64,000 nucleotides of DNA, taken from NCBI GenBank assembly GCA_030696455.1, contig JAUYSH010000036.1, forward strand, positions 1-64,000, given 5' to 3'. The translations under genes and the position numbers were made by a program. Positions 9,117-17,527 of this stretch are shown piece after piece. The notes beneath the pieces are model-generated. The model made no database searches. It worked only from the letters and a program-made list of their open reading frames with translations, and was not told the DNA's origin. Within the stretch, counting starts at the first letter, position 1. Every line of letters begins with the position of its first letter. The DNA comes from Elusimicrobiota bacterium. GTDB taxonomy: Bacteria; Elusimicrobiota; Elusimicrobia; UBA1565; UBA9628.

Positions 9117-10913
9117 TCAGCGGCCGGCGAGGATCGCGGCCAGGCGGGCGCGGGCTAAGGGCTCGTGCGAGCGGCCCCAGGCGGCGTAGGCGCTCCAAAG
9201 CTGATACTCGAGATAGCGGCGCGCGTCGGCGAACTCGCCGCCGGCGGCCTCGAGAGAACGGGCCTTCGCCGAGACGTCCAGCCATTCGTCCATGAAGCGG
9301 TCGAGAGCGGCCGAGCCCGGCGCGGAGGCGGCGAACGGGAGCAGCAGCCCCGGCGCGACGCGCCCGGCGCCGGTGAAGCGCTTGGCCAGCGCCCCCGTCC
9401 CGAAATAGGAGTCCTTCGGCATGCCGCGCTTGGCCGCGCGCGCGGCGAGCAAGGCGTCGGCGGACCCCGCGTCGAGGATCAACGGCCGCGCCGCGCCGCG
9501 AGGCGCCGCGCCTCGGGCGAGGGACTCGGCGTAGGCCGCGAGCAGGGACAGCCAGCGCTGGGCCTCGTCGTAGCTGCGCTTGGGCAGCTCGGCGATCTCC
9601 ATGTCGCGCGCCGCGGACTTTCGTCCCTTGAAGGGCAGGCTCGCCCCGCGAAGCTCGAGCGACACGACGAGCTTGCCGTTCTCCGTGCCCCAGTAGCGCA
9701 GGCCGACGAAGGCGTGCTTCTCGCTGTCGGGGTCCTCGGCCGGGGGCACGTGCGCCTCGGGGCCCGCGGCGGCGAGCAGCTCGGCCACGCGGCGGGAGCG
9801 GCCGGCGTGCCAGGGCTGAAGCGAGGCGTGGACGACGTTCTGGAAGCTGTCCTGAGCGGCCTGCGCGTACAGCGCGTCGTTGAACGCCTGAAGGGCGGCC
9901 TGCAGGCCGGCGAGCTGGGCGCGCAGGACCTCGGGCTCAGCCTTCACGAAGACGTGGTACTGGGTGCCGGCGTGGCCGGTGTCGGCGATCACGCGCCGCG
10001 TGCGCGCGAGCGCCTCGCCGACGGAGGACGCGGGGGTCGTCTTGCCGCTGACGATCTCGGGCTGGAGGAAGCGATGGCCCGGGATGTGCTCGTAGCCCGA
10101 GGGCGGCGCCTCCATGTCGGGATGCTCGGCGAGGAAGTCCGGGGCGCCGGGAGAGCGCTCCATCAAGAGGAAGGTCTTCCCCTTCCACGCGGCCCCGGCG
10201 CCGCGTTCGGCGATCACCGCCTTCTCGTACTTGTCGAGGTAGGCGAGCTTGGCGTCCTTGCTCAGGGCCTCCCAGACGGCGCCGTCTCCCTTCGAGAAAG
10301 GCGACAGGGCGCGGCGCAGGCCGTAGCCCGCCTTGGCGAAGCCCTTGAGCCCGGCCCGGACCTCGGCGACGAGCGCGGGCCGCAGTTCAACTGGGCGGTA
10401 ATACTTGAAGAAGGTCCCGGACGAGTCGCGGGAGTCCTGGGCGATAAGGCTGCCTTCCTGCTCGTTCTGGATGAAGACGCCGGCCGCGAGCGGACGGCCG
10501 GAGACGGAGCGCGCGGCGCCGGACAGGATCTCGGCGGCCTTGGCGCCGTCGAACAGCGCGGCGCCGGAGTCGGTTTCAGCGGGAGCGGACGCCGCGGGCG
10601 GGCCGCGCGGCGGCGCGTCGGGCAAGGACGCGGCGGCCTTGACTGGGACGAGCGCTCGGACGGGTGCCAAGCCGGCGACGGGTGTGGGCAGAACGGGGAT
10701 CGGGGCGACGGCCGCGGGCGACACGGCGAGCGGCGACAACGCCGGAGACAGCGAAGGCGCCATGGTCTGCGCCGGAGAGAGCAGGGGGACGGTGAAGGAC
10801 GGCGCGCGCATCTGAGGCGCGGTCTCGACGCGCTCGACGACGACGCGCGCCTGACCCGCGGCGCAGGGCGCCGTCAGGAGAAGGAAGAGGCTGATGAAGG
10901 GAGCGGCCGCCAT
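9117..10913 (-). CDS. Large secreted protein of the Pro/Ala-rich lineage type, unknown function
   Basis: 598 residues. Signal peptide 1-19, then QARVVVERVETAPQ and about 90 residues rich in Pro, Ala, Ser and Val (LSPALSPLAVSPAAV). After an ALFDGAKAAE motif near residue 120 there is a globular part to the end. Segments GHAGTQYHVFV and LVVSLELRGASLPF weakly recall amidoligase/glutamate-ligase folds, but this is a guess. The same N-terminal design recurs at 11297, 13252 and 54064. ATG 10913 lies 6 bases after a TACACT -10 box, so the mRNA is probably leaderless. Confidence 0.7.
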   Translation of the reverse strand: MAAAPFISLFLLLTAPCAAGQARVVVERVETAPQMRAPSFTVPLLSPAQTMAPSLSPALSPLAVSPAAVAPIPVLPTPVAGLAPVRALVPVKAAASLPDAPPRGPPAASAPAETDSGAALFDGAKAAEILSGAARSVSGRPLAAGVFIQNEQEGSLIAQDSRDSSGTFFKYYRPVELRPALVAEVRAGLKGFAKAGYGLRRALSPFSKGDGAVWEALSKDAKLAYLDKYEKAVIAERGAGAAWKGKTFLLMERSPGAPDFLAEHPDMEAPPSGYEHIPGHRFLQPEIVSGKTTPASSVGEALARTRRVIADTGHAGTQYHVFVKAEPEVLRAQLAGLQAALQAFNDALYAQAAQDSFQNVVHASLQPWHAGRSRRVAELLAAAGPEAHVPPAEDPDSEKHAFVGLRYWGTENGKLVVSLELRGASLPFKGRKSAARDMEIAELPKRSYDEAQRWLSLLAAYAESLARGAAPRGAARPLILDAGSADALLAARAAKRGMPKDSYFGTGALAKRFTGAGRVAPGLLLPFAASAPGSAALDRFMDEWLDVSAKARSLEAAGGEFADARRYLEYQLWSAYAAWGRSHEPLARARLAAILAGR

Positions 10914-10919
10914 TGACCG

Positions 10920-10988
10920 AGTGTAGCCTCCCCGGTCAGTCCGCGCCAGGGACCTTTAGACCCCCGCGCCCGGGGACGCAGGACCCAG
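10920..10988 (-). promoter_or_regulatory. Promoter with GC-rich dyad element (copy 1)
   Basis: On the minus strand a TACACT -10 box (10925-10920) lies 6 bases before the ATG at 10913. A 42-base GC-rich imperfect dyad (10947-10988) ends 21 bases upstream of it; on the plus strand it includes GGGACCTTTAGACCC and GGGGACGCAGGACCC. Similar elements at the same distance precede the genes starting at 13252 and 55992. Confidence 0.5.
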
Positions 10989-11084
10989 AGCGGCGGTCCG
11001 CAGCGCGGCAGATCAGGGCACGGGCAAGCCGTGCTTATCCCCCTCCGGCGGGCCCGGCGGATTCCGTTCTCGCCGGCATTTGCC

Positions 11085-11215
11085 AGGTCAGCTCCTCTTT
11101 GCCGTCCGCGCAAGAGCCCACCCCTCGTCGCAAAAGCTCGATTTCCCTCACAACCGCGCCCACCTCCCAAAAATCCGTTCGGCCGGGCGCGGCCCGTCCG
11201 GCCCGCTCTCGCGGG
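11085..11215. repeat. Diverged intergenic repeat, copy A
   Basis: The gap 10914-11296 has no convincing gene. This part contains segments shared with 15319-15415 (CTCGATTTCC, ACAACCGCGCCCACC, CCAAAAATCC, CGGGCGCGGCCCGTCCGG) and with 12958-12990 (AGGTCAGC, CTCTTTGCCG). Read on the minus strand, one frame resembles a broken peptide (GSCADGKEELT). It lies upstream of a secreted-protein gene. Confidence 0.6.
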
Positions 11216-11296
11216 ACCGCCGCGCCGGCCGCCCCGCGGACCACGACGTCGAAGGCGTCCATCACGCGAGGATGACACGCCATGGGCCGGGACGTC

Positions 11297-12769
11297 TTAT
11301 CTCCGGCGCAGCAGTCTCTTGATGCGCTCGATCGTGGCCGGATGCGCGGAGAACGCGTCGGCGAGCGGAGCCCGCAAGCCGCGCCGAACACGAGCGGAAA
11401 GGGAGAAGAAACCCGCGAGCCAGACCGGGTCGGTCAGCCAGGCGGAGAAATGATCCGCCCGCGTCTCCGCCTGCCGCCGGAAGGCGTAACTCGAAGCGAG
11501 CGCGAGAACGAACAACGCGGGAGCAAGCAGGACGGGATATATGGAAATCGCCGTGAATAGGCCCGAGGCCGTCCCGAGGAGCAGCTCGAAAAGAGCCATG
11601 AAGAAGAAAACCGCCGCATAGCCCGGCAGGATCTTGATGCCGCTCGTGTGCAGAAGACGATTGAACAGGCCGCGCAGGTCCCCATGGACCAGGTGCCCCA
11701 ACTCATGGGCCATGACGGCCGCGACGACTCGGACAGGAAGCTTCCCGTATTCGGCGCCGACGATCATGATGGCCTCGGGGCCCAGGCTCTCGCCCGAAAC
11801 GCCCGCATGCAAAGGTTCATCCACATGAACGATCCGTCGCGGCGCGCGCTCCGGCGGCAATCCCAGGCGCCGCACGAGCACCCGGACGACCCGCCGCACG
11901 CGCCGCGCCGTCCGAAGATCAGGACGCGCGCTCAAGGTCGGGCCGGATTCGGGGAGGCTCCCCGGGCCGAGATCCCACGCCATCCAGACGGACACGGAGA
12001 CGGCCGCGAGTATCCCTCCTCCGACGAGCCCCAGACCGACGAACGGGAGGATGAAGGATATGGGCGCCAGGACGGACGTGAACGCTCGATAGGCCGCTTG
12101 CTTCGCGCGCACGGACTGAGGCTGGCGGTAGTCCTCCAGCGGCTTCGTCCCCCGGAAGGACGGCGGCGCCAGGCCGCTCGCCCTGCGCACGGCCTCCAAC
12201 TCGGAGGCAGGCAGGAGACGAGCCGCGGAAGATCGCTCGGACGACGACCCCTCGCGGTGAGCCGGCCCCTCGGGAAGCCGCGCATCGGCGTATCGTTGAG
12301 AGCCGTCGAAGAAAGTCCGGGCGGAGGATGCCTGGGAATCCGGGGAGATTCGAGATCCCTCGAGCCCGAGCGCGGAAGCGGCGACGGCGAGAGTGTCTCG
12401 GCCGGCGAGGGATGTTTGGGTCCCCGGGACGGCCGCCGTTCGAACGGTCCGGACGGCGAGACCGACCGCGACCGGCGCGGCGGGAGGCATACTCGCCGTT
12501 GCACCCAGCGGATTCCCAGCCGCCCGAACGTCGGGAGCGGATGTCAGGGGATGCAGGCCGGCCAAAGAGAGGCCGCGGGAGAGCGGCGACGGGGTCAGCG
12601 AGATCGGGACATGCGCGCCGACGACTCCTGATGCAGCGACGGCGCCCAGGACGGCCGGCGCCCCCGCCGACGCGGCGCGCGCCTGGAACTGGGCGAACGC
12701 CGGCGCGGCCTGGACGGCCGATTGCAGGACGAGGGCGAGGACGCAGAGAGCGGAGACCGGTTTTTTCAT
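11297..12769 (-). CDS. M48-family zinc metalloprotease with secreted-type N terminus
   Basis: 490 residues from ATG 12769, 7 bases after a TATCGT box. A signal-like segment (residues 1-27) is followed by about 130 low-complexity Ala/Pro/Ser residues and SSARTFFDGSQRY. Two adjacent hydrophobic segments lie near residues 215-250. The catalytic site MAHELGHLVHGD (HExxH) is followed by two membrane segments and QAETRADHFSAWL, whose Glu is the third zinc ligand, as in HtpX/Ste24-type M48 proteases. The C-terminal SAHPATIERIKRLL is also typical. It probably acts in envelope protein quality control or maturation. Confidence 0.88.
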   Translation of the reverse strand: MKKPVSALCVLALVLQSAVQAAPAFAQFQARAASAGAPAVLGAVAASGVVGAHVPISLTPSPLSRGLSLAGLHPLTSAPDVRAAGNPLGATASMPPAAPVAVGLAVRTVRTAAVPGTQTSLAGRDTLAVAASALGLEGSRISPDSQASSARTFFDGSQRYADARLPEGPAHREGSSSERSSAARLLPASELEAVRRASGLAPPSFRGTKPLEDYRQPQSVRAKQAAYRAFTSVLAPISFILPFVGLGLVGGGILAAVSVSVWMAWDLGPGSLPESGPTLSARPDLRTARRVRRVVRVLVRRLGLPPERAPRRIVHVDEPLHAGVSGESLGPEAIMIVGAEYGKLPVRVVAAVMAHELGHLVHGDLRGLFNRLLHTSGIKILPGYAAVFFFMALFELLLGTASGLFTAISIYPVLLAPALFVLALASSYAFRRQAETRADHFSAWLTDPVWLAGFFSLSARVRRGLRAPLADAFSAHPATIERIKRLLRRR

Positions 12770-12895
12770 GGTGCCGACGATAGGATAATCAGCCGCCGAT
12801 GGAGATGAGAGGGCCCGCAGGGAGCCACCGAACAGGGATAAGGCCCAGGCATGATTGGGCCCTAGGACCCACCCGATATTTCCGGCGAAGTCGTC

Positions 12896-13000
12896 CGCCG
12901 CCTCGCGATGAAGGGATTTCCAACGCGCCTTCCGCCTGAAAGCCGCCGCATCCGGACAGGTCAGCCCCTCTTTGCCGCCCGCGCACGAACTCCGCCGCGA
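12896..13000. repeat. Diverged intergenic repeat, copy B
   Basis: Within the 482-base gap 12770-13251. It shares AAATTTCC/GATTTCCA-like, CGCGC-TTCCGCCT, AAGCCGCCGC and AGGTCAGCCCCTCTTTGCCG segments with copies A and C. It lies upstream of the M48 gene start, in the same orientation as the other copies. The rest of the gap holds only short chance frames. Confidence 0.55.
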
Positions 13001-13174
13001 CGACGGCGGCTGCCACTCATACCATACGATCGGCCCCGGAGTTTGTTCCCGGCCACGCCTCTTTTTTTTGCAGCCCCCTGCGATGGATGCACACCTCTTG
13101 TTCATCTTGGAGGGGCCTATTATCAAGTGAATTTTGGCTTGAGCCGATCATGGGGGTGTAACCAGCTTCCGCGC

Positions 13175-13245
13175 CAGGGGGACGTAAGGCCCCCCTCCGC
13201 CCGGGACGCAAGGCCCAGAGCGGCGCGGTCGAGGCGCGGTAGAAT
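13175..13245 (+). promoter_or_regulatory. Promoter with GC-rich dyad element (copy 2)
   Basis: The element CAGGGGGACGTAAGG through GGGACGCAAGGCCCAG (13175-13218) ends 21 bases before a TAGAAT -10 box (13240-13245). The ATG at 13252 follows 6 bases later. Spacing and sequence agree with the element upstream of the gene starting at 10913, although that one is on the other strand. Confidence 0.5.
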
Positions 13246-13251
13246 AGGCGC

Positions 13252-14568
13252 ATGAAGATTTTCCGGGCGTTGCTCCCGCTTTTCCTCGCATTCCCCGCCG
13301 CCGCCCAGGTCCGCGTCGTCCCCGCCCTTCAGGGCCACGCCGCCCCCGCGATCTCCCTGCCCTCCGCTCCCGTCGTCTCCGCCCCGTCGGTCGCAGCACC
13401 CCTCGTCCCGTCCCTTTCCCCCTCGCTCCTCTCCGCCCCCGCCGCGCTGCCGGCCCGGACCGTGCTCGGCCTGCGCGACGACGCCGACCGCCTGTTCGCC
13501 GCGCTGGCGAACATCCATTCGCGGGAGAAGGCCAACGAGACGCCCGCCGCCCTCAACGCCCTCAAGCGCGCCTTGCTCGTCGATTTCGACGGCGTGATCG
13601 CCGGGCTTCCCGCCGCGGAGCTGCCCGAGGGCCAATCGCCGCGCGGGCGCGTGAAGGTCCTGCGCCGCGAGCGCGCCAAGGCCGAGCGCGCGGGCGAGCC
13701 CCTGCGCCTGGCCGCCGTGTCGGGAGAGCTCGCCGCCCTTCAGCTGCGCGTCGCGCGCGAGATGATCTCCGACGCCTCGCCGGTCGCCCCGAAGGCGTTC
13801 AAGCGCAACGCGGCCCTGTGGTCCTTGGTCGGCGCGCACAACAGCGCCGCCGCCTCCGCCGCCGAGGCGACCCGCCTCGAGGCGCTCGCCCGCGGCGAGG
13901 AAGTCTTCGGCGACGGCCGCCCCTATGTGGTCTGGAACCGCTGGTCGAACATCCGTTACGAGCTCGAGCAGGCCGCGCGTCACGCGCGCAACGGCCGCCC
14001 CGCCGAGGCGCGCAAGCTCCTGCGCGCCGCCGCAGCGACTTTGCGCCTCGCCGGACGCGACGCCTCGGACCTGAAGGCCGCCGCCGCCTTCGAGGCGCTG
14101 GCCAAGCGCCCCAAGTCGGACGCGATCCTCGCCGCCAAGGACCTCGTCGCCCATCCCGAATTGAAGACGCCCGCGCCGGTGCCCTACGAGAAGCTCTCCT
14201 CCGCGGTGCGCGCGCAGGTGCACGCGCTGGAGTCCACGCGCGCGGACTACCTGGAGACGCTCGACTTCGAGACGAGCCTGCGCCACGCCGAGGCCCTGCT
14301 CTCCTCTCCGCGGCCGTCGGCCGCGGACCGCGCCCAGGCGAGGGCGCGCCTGTCCGCCGCCGCCGAATGGGCCGGGCGCGGGCGCGTCGAGGCCAAGCGC
14401 CTCGCGGCCCGCAACCTGGGGTCGGCCGTCGCCGCCCTGGACCGCGGCGACCTCACGCTCGCCGCCCGTCACGCGTCCTGGACGGTCGACGCGCTCGTCG
14501 AGCGCCGCGAGGAGCTCACGCGCATCGCGCTCTCGGTGCGCCGGCGCCTGCTGGGCGCGCTCGCCTAG
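13252..14568 (+). CDS. Secreted helical protein of the Pro/Ala-rich lineage type
   Basis: 438 residues. Signal peptide ends at PAAA (residues 1-18), followed by QVRVVPALQG and a Pro/Ser/Ala stretch to about residue 75. The remaining part is Ala/Arg/Glu-rich and strongly helical, perhaps several helical hairpins, with an FDGV segment near residue 108. No enzyme motif is seen. The 3' end of this gene exists as a second, internally deleted copy at 17208-17340. Predicted leaderless start (TAGAAT, then 6 bases). Confidence 0.7.
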   Translation: MKIFRALLPLFLAFPAAAQVRVVPALQGHAAPAISLPSAPVVSAPSVAAPLVPSLSPSLLSAPAALPARTVLGLRDDADRLFAALANIHSREKANETPAALNALKRALLVDFDGVIAGLPAAELPEGQSPRGRVKVLRRERAKAERAGEPLRLAAVSGELAALQLRVAREMISDASPVAPKAFKRNAALWSLVGAHNSAAASAAEATRLEALARGEEVFGDGRPYVVWNRWSNIRYELEQAARHARNGRPAEARKLLRAAAATLRLAGRDASDLKAAAAFEALAKRPKSDAILAAKDLVAHPELKTPAPVPYEKLSSAVRAQVHALESTRADYLETLDFETSLRHAEALLSSPRPSAADRAQARARLSAAAEWAGRGRVEAKRLAARNLGSAVAALDRGDLTLAARHASWTVDALVERREELTRIALSVRRRLLGALA

Positions 14569-14591
14569 GAGCCTGAGCAAATAGCCGGGCG

Positions 14592-15194
14592 TCAGCGGAA
14601 AAGCCGGAAAAACGCCGACATCTCCATCGGGTACTTCTCGTCGTCGCCCGGAGAGCGCACGGCGACGCCCAGGTCGGCCTGGCGCGCTCCCAGCAGAGCG
14701 TACTGCGCCTCGATCGGATTCAGCTCGAGCGTCAGGACTCCCGTGGCGCGCAGGTCGGCGGTGGTCGTCACCCCGAGGACCTTCACGTTCTGCAGGATCG
14801 TCGCCGCGGTCTTCTCCTTGACGCCGGCGCCGTTGACGCGATCGAAGACGGCCAGGAGGTCCACATGGTCGCCGGGCTTGACGGTCAACAGTTGATCCTC
14901 CGGCACCGGGACCCCGACGGAGCGCCGCCCTCGCGCGGGACCGGCCTTGTCAAAAGACGATTTCGCGATCTTCAAGGCGCCGGCGGCCGGGGCCCGGACT
15001 GGGGCCTCGACGGAAAGGGTGTTGGGCGCCCCTCCCGCTATCCCCATGACCAGGGCGGAAGGGTCGCGTACGTTCAAAGGAACGATGATGTCGGTGGGGC
15101 CGGTTTCCGGCGCGGCATCGGCGGGCTGAGCCGCGGCGCGCGGGCACGGGGCGGCAAGGAGAAGAAAGGCCAGCAAGGCGAGGTTCTTGGTCAT
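14592..15194 (-). CDS. CpaB/RcpC-like pilus assembly protein (SAF-like domain)
   Basis: 200 residues. Signal peptide to about residue 22 (LLLAAPCPRAAA). The segment EDQLLTVKPGDHVDLLAVFD near residue 105, then KTAATILQNVKVLGV and LTLELNPIEAQYALLGARQA, matches the SAF-like and C-terminal regions of Flp pilus protein CpaB/RcpC. It is shorter than usual CpaB (about 250-300) and no other tad genes are in the window, so a pilus role is only inferred. A canonical promoter places the ATG 6 bases after TATAGT. Confidence 0.75.
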   Translation of the reverse strand: MTKNLALLAFLLLAAPCPRAAAQPADAAPETGPTDIIVPLNVRDPSALVMGIAGGAPNTLSVEAPVRAPAAGALKIAKSSFDKAGPARGRRSVGVPVPEDQLLTVKPGDHVDLLAVFDRVNGAGVKEKTAATILQNVKVLGVTTTADLRATGVLTLELNPIEAQYALLGARQADLGVAVRSPGDDEKYPMEMSAFFRLFR

Positions 15195-15200
15195 CGCCGC

Positions 15201-15230
15201 ACTATAGCCCCGGAATCCGTCCGGCGTCAA
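15201..15230 (-). promoter_or_regulatory. Promoter of the CpaB-like gene
   Basis: On the minus strand, TTGACG (15230-15225) and TATAGT (15206-15201) are 18 bases apart. The ATG at 15194 is 6 bases after the -10, so the message should be leaderless. Confidence 0.65.
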
Positions 15231-15236
15231 GGGATG

Positions 15237-15430
15237 GCTCGCGAAGTACGAAGCAGGAATTTCCAGCGCGCATTCCGCCTCAAAGCCGCCGCTTGCGGAT
15301 ATTTCTATTGGTCTGCTGCAGAGCCCACTCCTCGTCCCAAAGGCTCGATTTCCCCCACAACCGCGCCCACCGCCCAAAAATCCTCTCGGCCGGGCGCGGC
15401 CCGTCCGGCCCGCTCGCGCCGGCCGCTACG
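15237..15430. repeat. Diverged intergenic repeat, copy C
   Basis: The longest copy, in the gap 15195-15578. It joins the part shared with copy B (GGAATTTCCAGCGCGC, AAAGCCGCCGC) to the part shared with copy A (GAGCCCACTCCTCGTCC, GGCTCGATTTCCC, CCAAAAATCC). It suggests that A and B are partial versions of one longer sequence. The remainder of the gap, to 15578, shows no gene. Confidence 0.6.
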
Positions 15431-15578
15431 CCGGCCACGCGCGTTCTCCTGCTTCGTCTTTCCAGCCGCGCCGGACTAAAGCGATGAAGCGTTTCCCGCT
15501 TTCCACCTCGCTCTTGCACCGCTCGCTGTCCGGCTCGATGTCGAGGCACGCGCCCGCACCCTGGCTCGCCCTACGCCT

Positions 15579-16736
15579 TCAGGAAGGGCTAAGGGAACGA
15601 TAGCGTTCCAGGGCCTGAGCCCAAGGCAAAAGGTCGATGCCGCTCTCAAGGCGGCGAGGCTGACGGTCATGGAGCGAGGCCATCACCAGCGGAACCCTGG
15701 GAAAGCGCGCGCGGAAGGCGCGCAAGGTCTGAGCGCTGACGAGCTCCTGCCCCGTCTTGCATTCGATGGCCAGAAGGGGTTTGTGCCCGTCCATGACCAG
15801 CAGGTCGATCTCGTGGCTTGCCTCTCTCCAAAAGGAGAATTGATGGTCTTTGCCGGCGTTGTCCCGGAGCCGGCGCAGCTCGCGCACGAACCAGGTCTCG
15901 AAGAGGAACCCCATCTCGGCGGGAGTGGGCGGGTCGTTGAGCCGGTTCTGGATGGCGCGGACCACGCCGCAGTCGAAGAAATAGAACTTGGGGCGAGCCT
16001 TCTTGCGTTCGCTGCGGTCCCAGGGCCACAGGAAGTCCCCCAGGAGGGTGTCTTCCAGGATCGAGTAATATTCCTTCACCGTGCTGGAAGGCACGGAGCA
16101 TTCGCGAGAGATGTTGGCGAACTCGACGACCTGGGCGTTGCTCTGGACCGCGACTTGGAGGAAGCGCTGGAACGCCCCGACGTTGCGCGTCAGCGCCTCC
16201 GCCTGGATCTCCTCTTTGATGTAGGTGGTGGCATAGGAGCGCAAGAGAGACCTGGCCTCATCCGTGTCGTGATCCGCCAAGAACTGGGCCACCTTGGGAA
16301 GGGTGCCGAACTGGCAGGCCGCTTTGATGTCGAAATGCCCGCTGAGCTCCTCTTGGGTCAAGGGATGGAGCTTGAGGTCCTTGGCTCGCCCGCCTAGGAG
16401 GTTGGCTCCGCCGCGCTTGAGCTTGCGCGCGCTGGATCCTGAAAGCATGAACAGCAATTGCTTTTCCTCGATTCCTTTCTGGACATAATCGAGAAGGACC
16501 GGCACGCGTTGAATCTCATCGACGACGACCAGCGACTTATCCTTAAGAGCTGAGATCTGTTCCCAAAACAGCCGCGGGGACTGCTTGAGCTGGAGCTCCA
16601 ACTCGGGATCCAAGAGGTCGATATACAAAGCGGCGGGCAGGGTCCGCAGAAGGAAGGTCTTGCCGGTCATGCGGGGCCCGAACAAGAAGGCGGAGCGCTT
16701 CAAGGGGGTCAAGTGGAGCGATCGCCGGAAAATCAT
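15579..16736 (-). CDS. AAA ATPase with DUF4143 domain
   Basis: 385 residues. Walker A GPRMTGKTFLL near residue 21 and Walker B KSLVVVDEIQRVP near residue 68 lie in the N-terminal AAA domain. The arginine sensor region FMLSGSSARKLKRGGANLLGGRA follows, typical of this family. The C-terminal DUF4143 part contains FFDCGVVRAIQN, GFLFETWFVRELRR and the nuclease-like HEIDLLVMDGHKPLLAIECKT. Such ATPases are common accessory genes of unknown role. The start lies beside a 22-bp inverted repeat and next to a transposase remnant. Confidence 0.9.
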   Translation of the reverse strand: MIFRRSLHLTPLKRSAFLFGPRMTGKTFLLRTLPAALYIDLLDPELELQLKQSPRLFWEQISALKDKSLVVVDEIQRVPVLLDYVQKGIEEKQLLFMLSGSSARKLKRGGANLLGGRAKDLKLHPLTQEELSGHFDIKAACQFGTLPKVAQFLADHDTDEARSLLRSYATTYIKEEIQAEALTRNVGAFQRFLQVAVQSNAQVVEFANISRECSVPSSTVKEYYSILEDTLLGDFLWPWDRSERKKARPKFYFFDCGVVRAIQNRLNDPPTPAEMGFLFETWFVRELRRLRDNAGKDHQFSFWREASHEIDLLVMDGHKPLLAIECKTGQELVSAQTLRAFRARFPRVPLVMASLHDRQPRRLESGIDLLPWAQALERYRSLSPS

Positions 16737-16742
16737 TATTTA

Positions 16743-16764
16743 AAATAACATGTATATGTTATTT
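16743..16764. promoter_or_regulatory. 22-bp AT-rich inverted repeat upstream of the DUF4143 ATPase
   Basis: Perfect 9-base arms AAATAACAT and ATGTTATTT flank GTAT. The site is 6 bases upstream of the ATPase start codon in an AT-rich patch, and the transposase remnant's stop lies inside it. It is probably an operator or promoter element. Confidence 0.55.
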
Positions 16765-17142
16765 AGTCAAGTTAAATAGCTGGTTATCCGATTGACGCAT
16801 CAAGGATGGCCCACGGAGTTCCAGGATCCCCGCCGCCAGCCTCATCCCCCCTCCGCACTTCTCGCACCTCACCGGATCCACCTCGAAGATCTTCCCCAAG
16901 CACGCCGCCCACGCACGCTTCGCGGTACTCGCCGCTTTGCGCGCCTCCCGCGCCGCCTTCCCCGCCATCGTCACACTGTACCCGCTCTCCAGCTCCCTCA
17001 GCGTCGCCCCGCCACGCGTCGCCTCCGTCACCGCACTCCTCACAGGCGACCGCGGCCCCAGCGCCCCGTAATACCGCACCACGTGCTTCCTCGCCGGCGG
17101 CACCAGCGCCGCCATGCGCCCTACGAACTCCGCCGCAGGCCA
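16759..17142 (-). pseudogene. C-terminal remnant of an IS91-type transposase
   Basis: About 127 residues, from EFVGRMAALVPPARKHVVRY to a zinc ribbon KIFEVDPVRCEKCGGGMRLA, match the C terminus of IS91/Y2 rolling-circle transposases. The N-terminal catalytic half, with the HUH and tyrosine motifs, is missing; the frame instead runs into a 62-bp direct repeat at 17141. The element is therefore inactive. Its neighbours include rearranged gene fragments, as expected from one-ended transposition events. Confidence 0.75.
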
Positions 17143-17202
17143 TTCATGGCATGATGGCCCTCCGTTGGTCTTGCTCACTTGATACCGGACGAGGCCCTCT
17201 TT
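17141..17202 (+). repeat. 62-bp direct repeat, left copy
   Basis: Starts CATTCATGGCATGATGG and continues through TTGGTCTTGCTCACTTGATA. It is repeated at 17397-17458 with about four or five mismatches. The two copies flank the scrambled fragments at 17208-17400, and the left copy is joined to the transposase remnant, so it may be an IS91 end. Confidence 0.75.
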
Positions 17203-17207
17203 CCGAG

Positions 17208-17340
17208 TGGGCCGGGCGCGGGCGCGTCGAGGCCAAGCGCCTCGCGGCACGCGTCCTGGACGGTCGACGCGCTCGTCGAGCGCCGCGCGGAGCTCACGCG
17301 CATCGCGCTCTCGGTGCGCCGCCGCCTGCTCGGCGCCCTG
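17208..17340 (+). pseudogene. Internally deleted copy of the 3' end of the gene at 13252-14568
   Basis: Bases 17208-17248 match 14368-14408, and 17249-17340 match 14471-14562, leaving out about 62 bases. Identity is high (GGCCGGGCGCGGGCGCGTCG and ACGCGTCCTGGACGGTCGAC are shared). It has no start or promoter of its own. This is direct evidence of duplication into the IS-derived region. Confidence 0.85.
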
Positions 17341-17354
17341 TCGGTTTAAGCGCT

Positions 17355-17400
17355 ACCAGACGCGGCAGGCCTTCGGCGCGACCATGGGGTCGCCGGCATT
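17355..17400 (-). repeat. 46-bp copy of the 3' end of the M13 peptidase gene
   Basis: Bases 17355-17400 match 19196-19241 with two mismatches (ACCAGACGCGGCAGG shared), covering the last codons and stop of the peptidase gene. It sits between the duplicated 13252-gene fragment and the right direct repeat. Confidence 0.85.
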
Positions 17401-17458
17401 CATGGTATGATGACCTTCCGTTGGTCTTGCTCACTTGATAGCGGACGAGGCCCTCTTA
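17397..17458 (+). repeat. 62-bp direct repeat, right copy
   Basis: Second copy of the repeat at 17141-17202 (CATTCATGGTATGATGACC and TTGGTCTTGCTCACTTGATA). Immediately after it a short open frame ends ALKKGVRL at TGA 17516, possibly the tail of another broken gene that I cannot identify. Confidence 0.75.
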
Positions 17459-17527
17459 CGCCGAGGCCTGCGCCCAGATCGTTGTCGCCGCCCTGAAGAA
17501 GGGCGTCCGGCTCTGATGGAGGACTAT

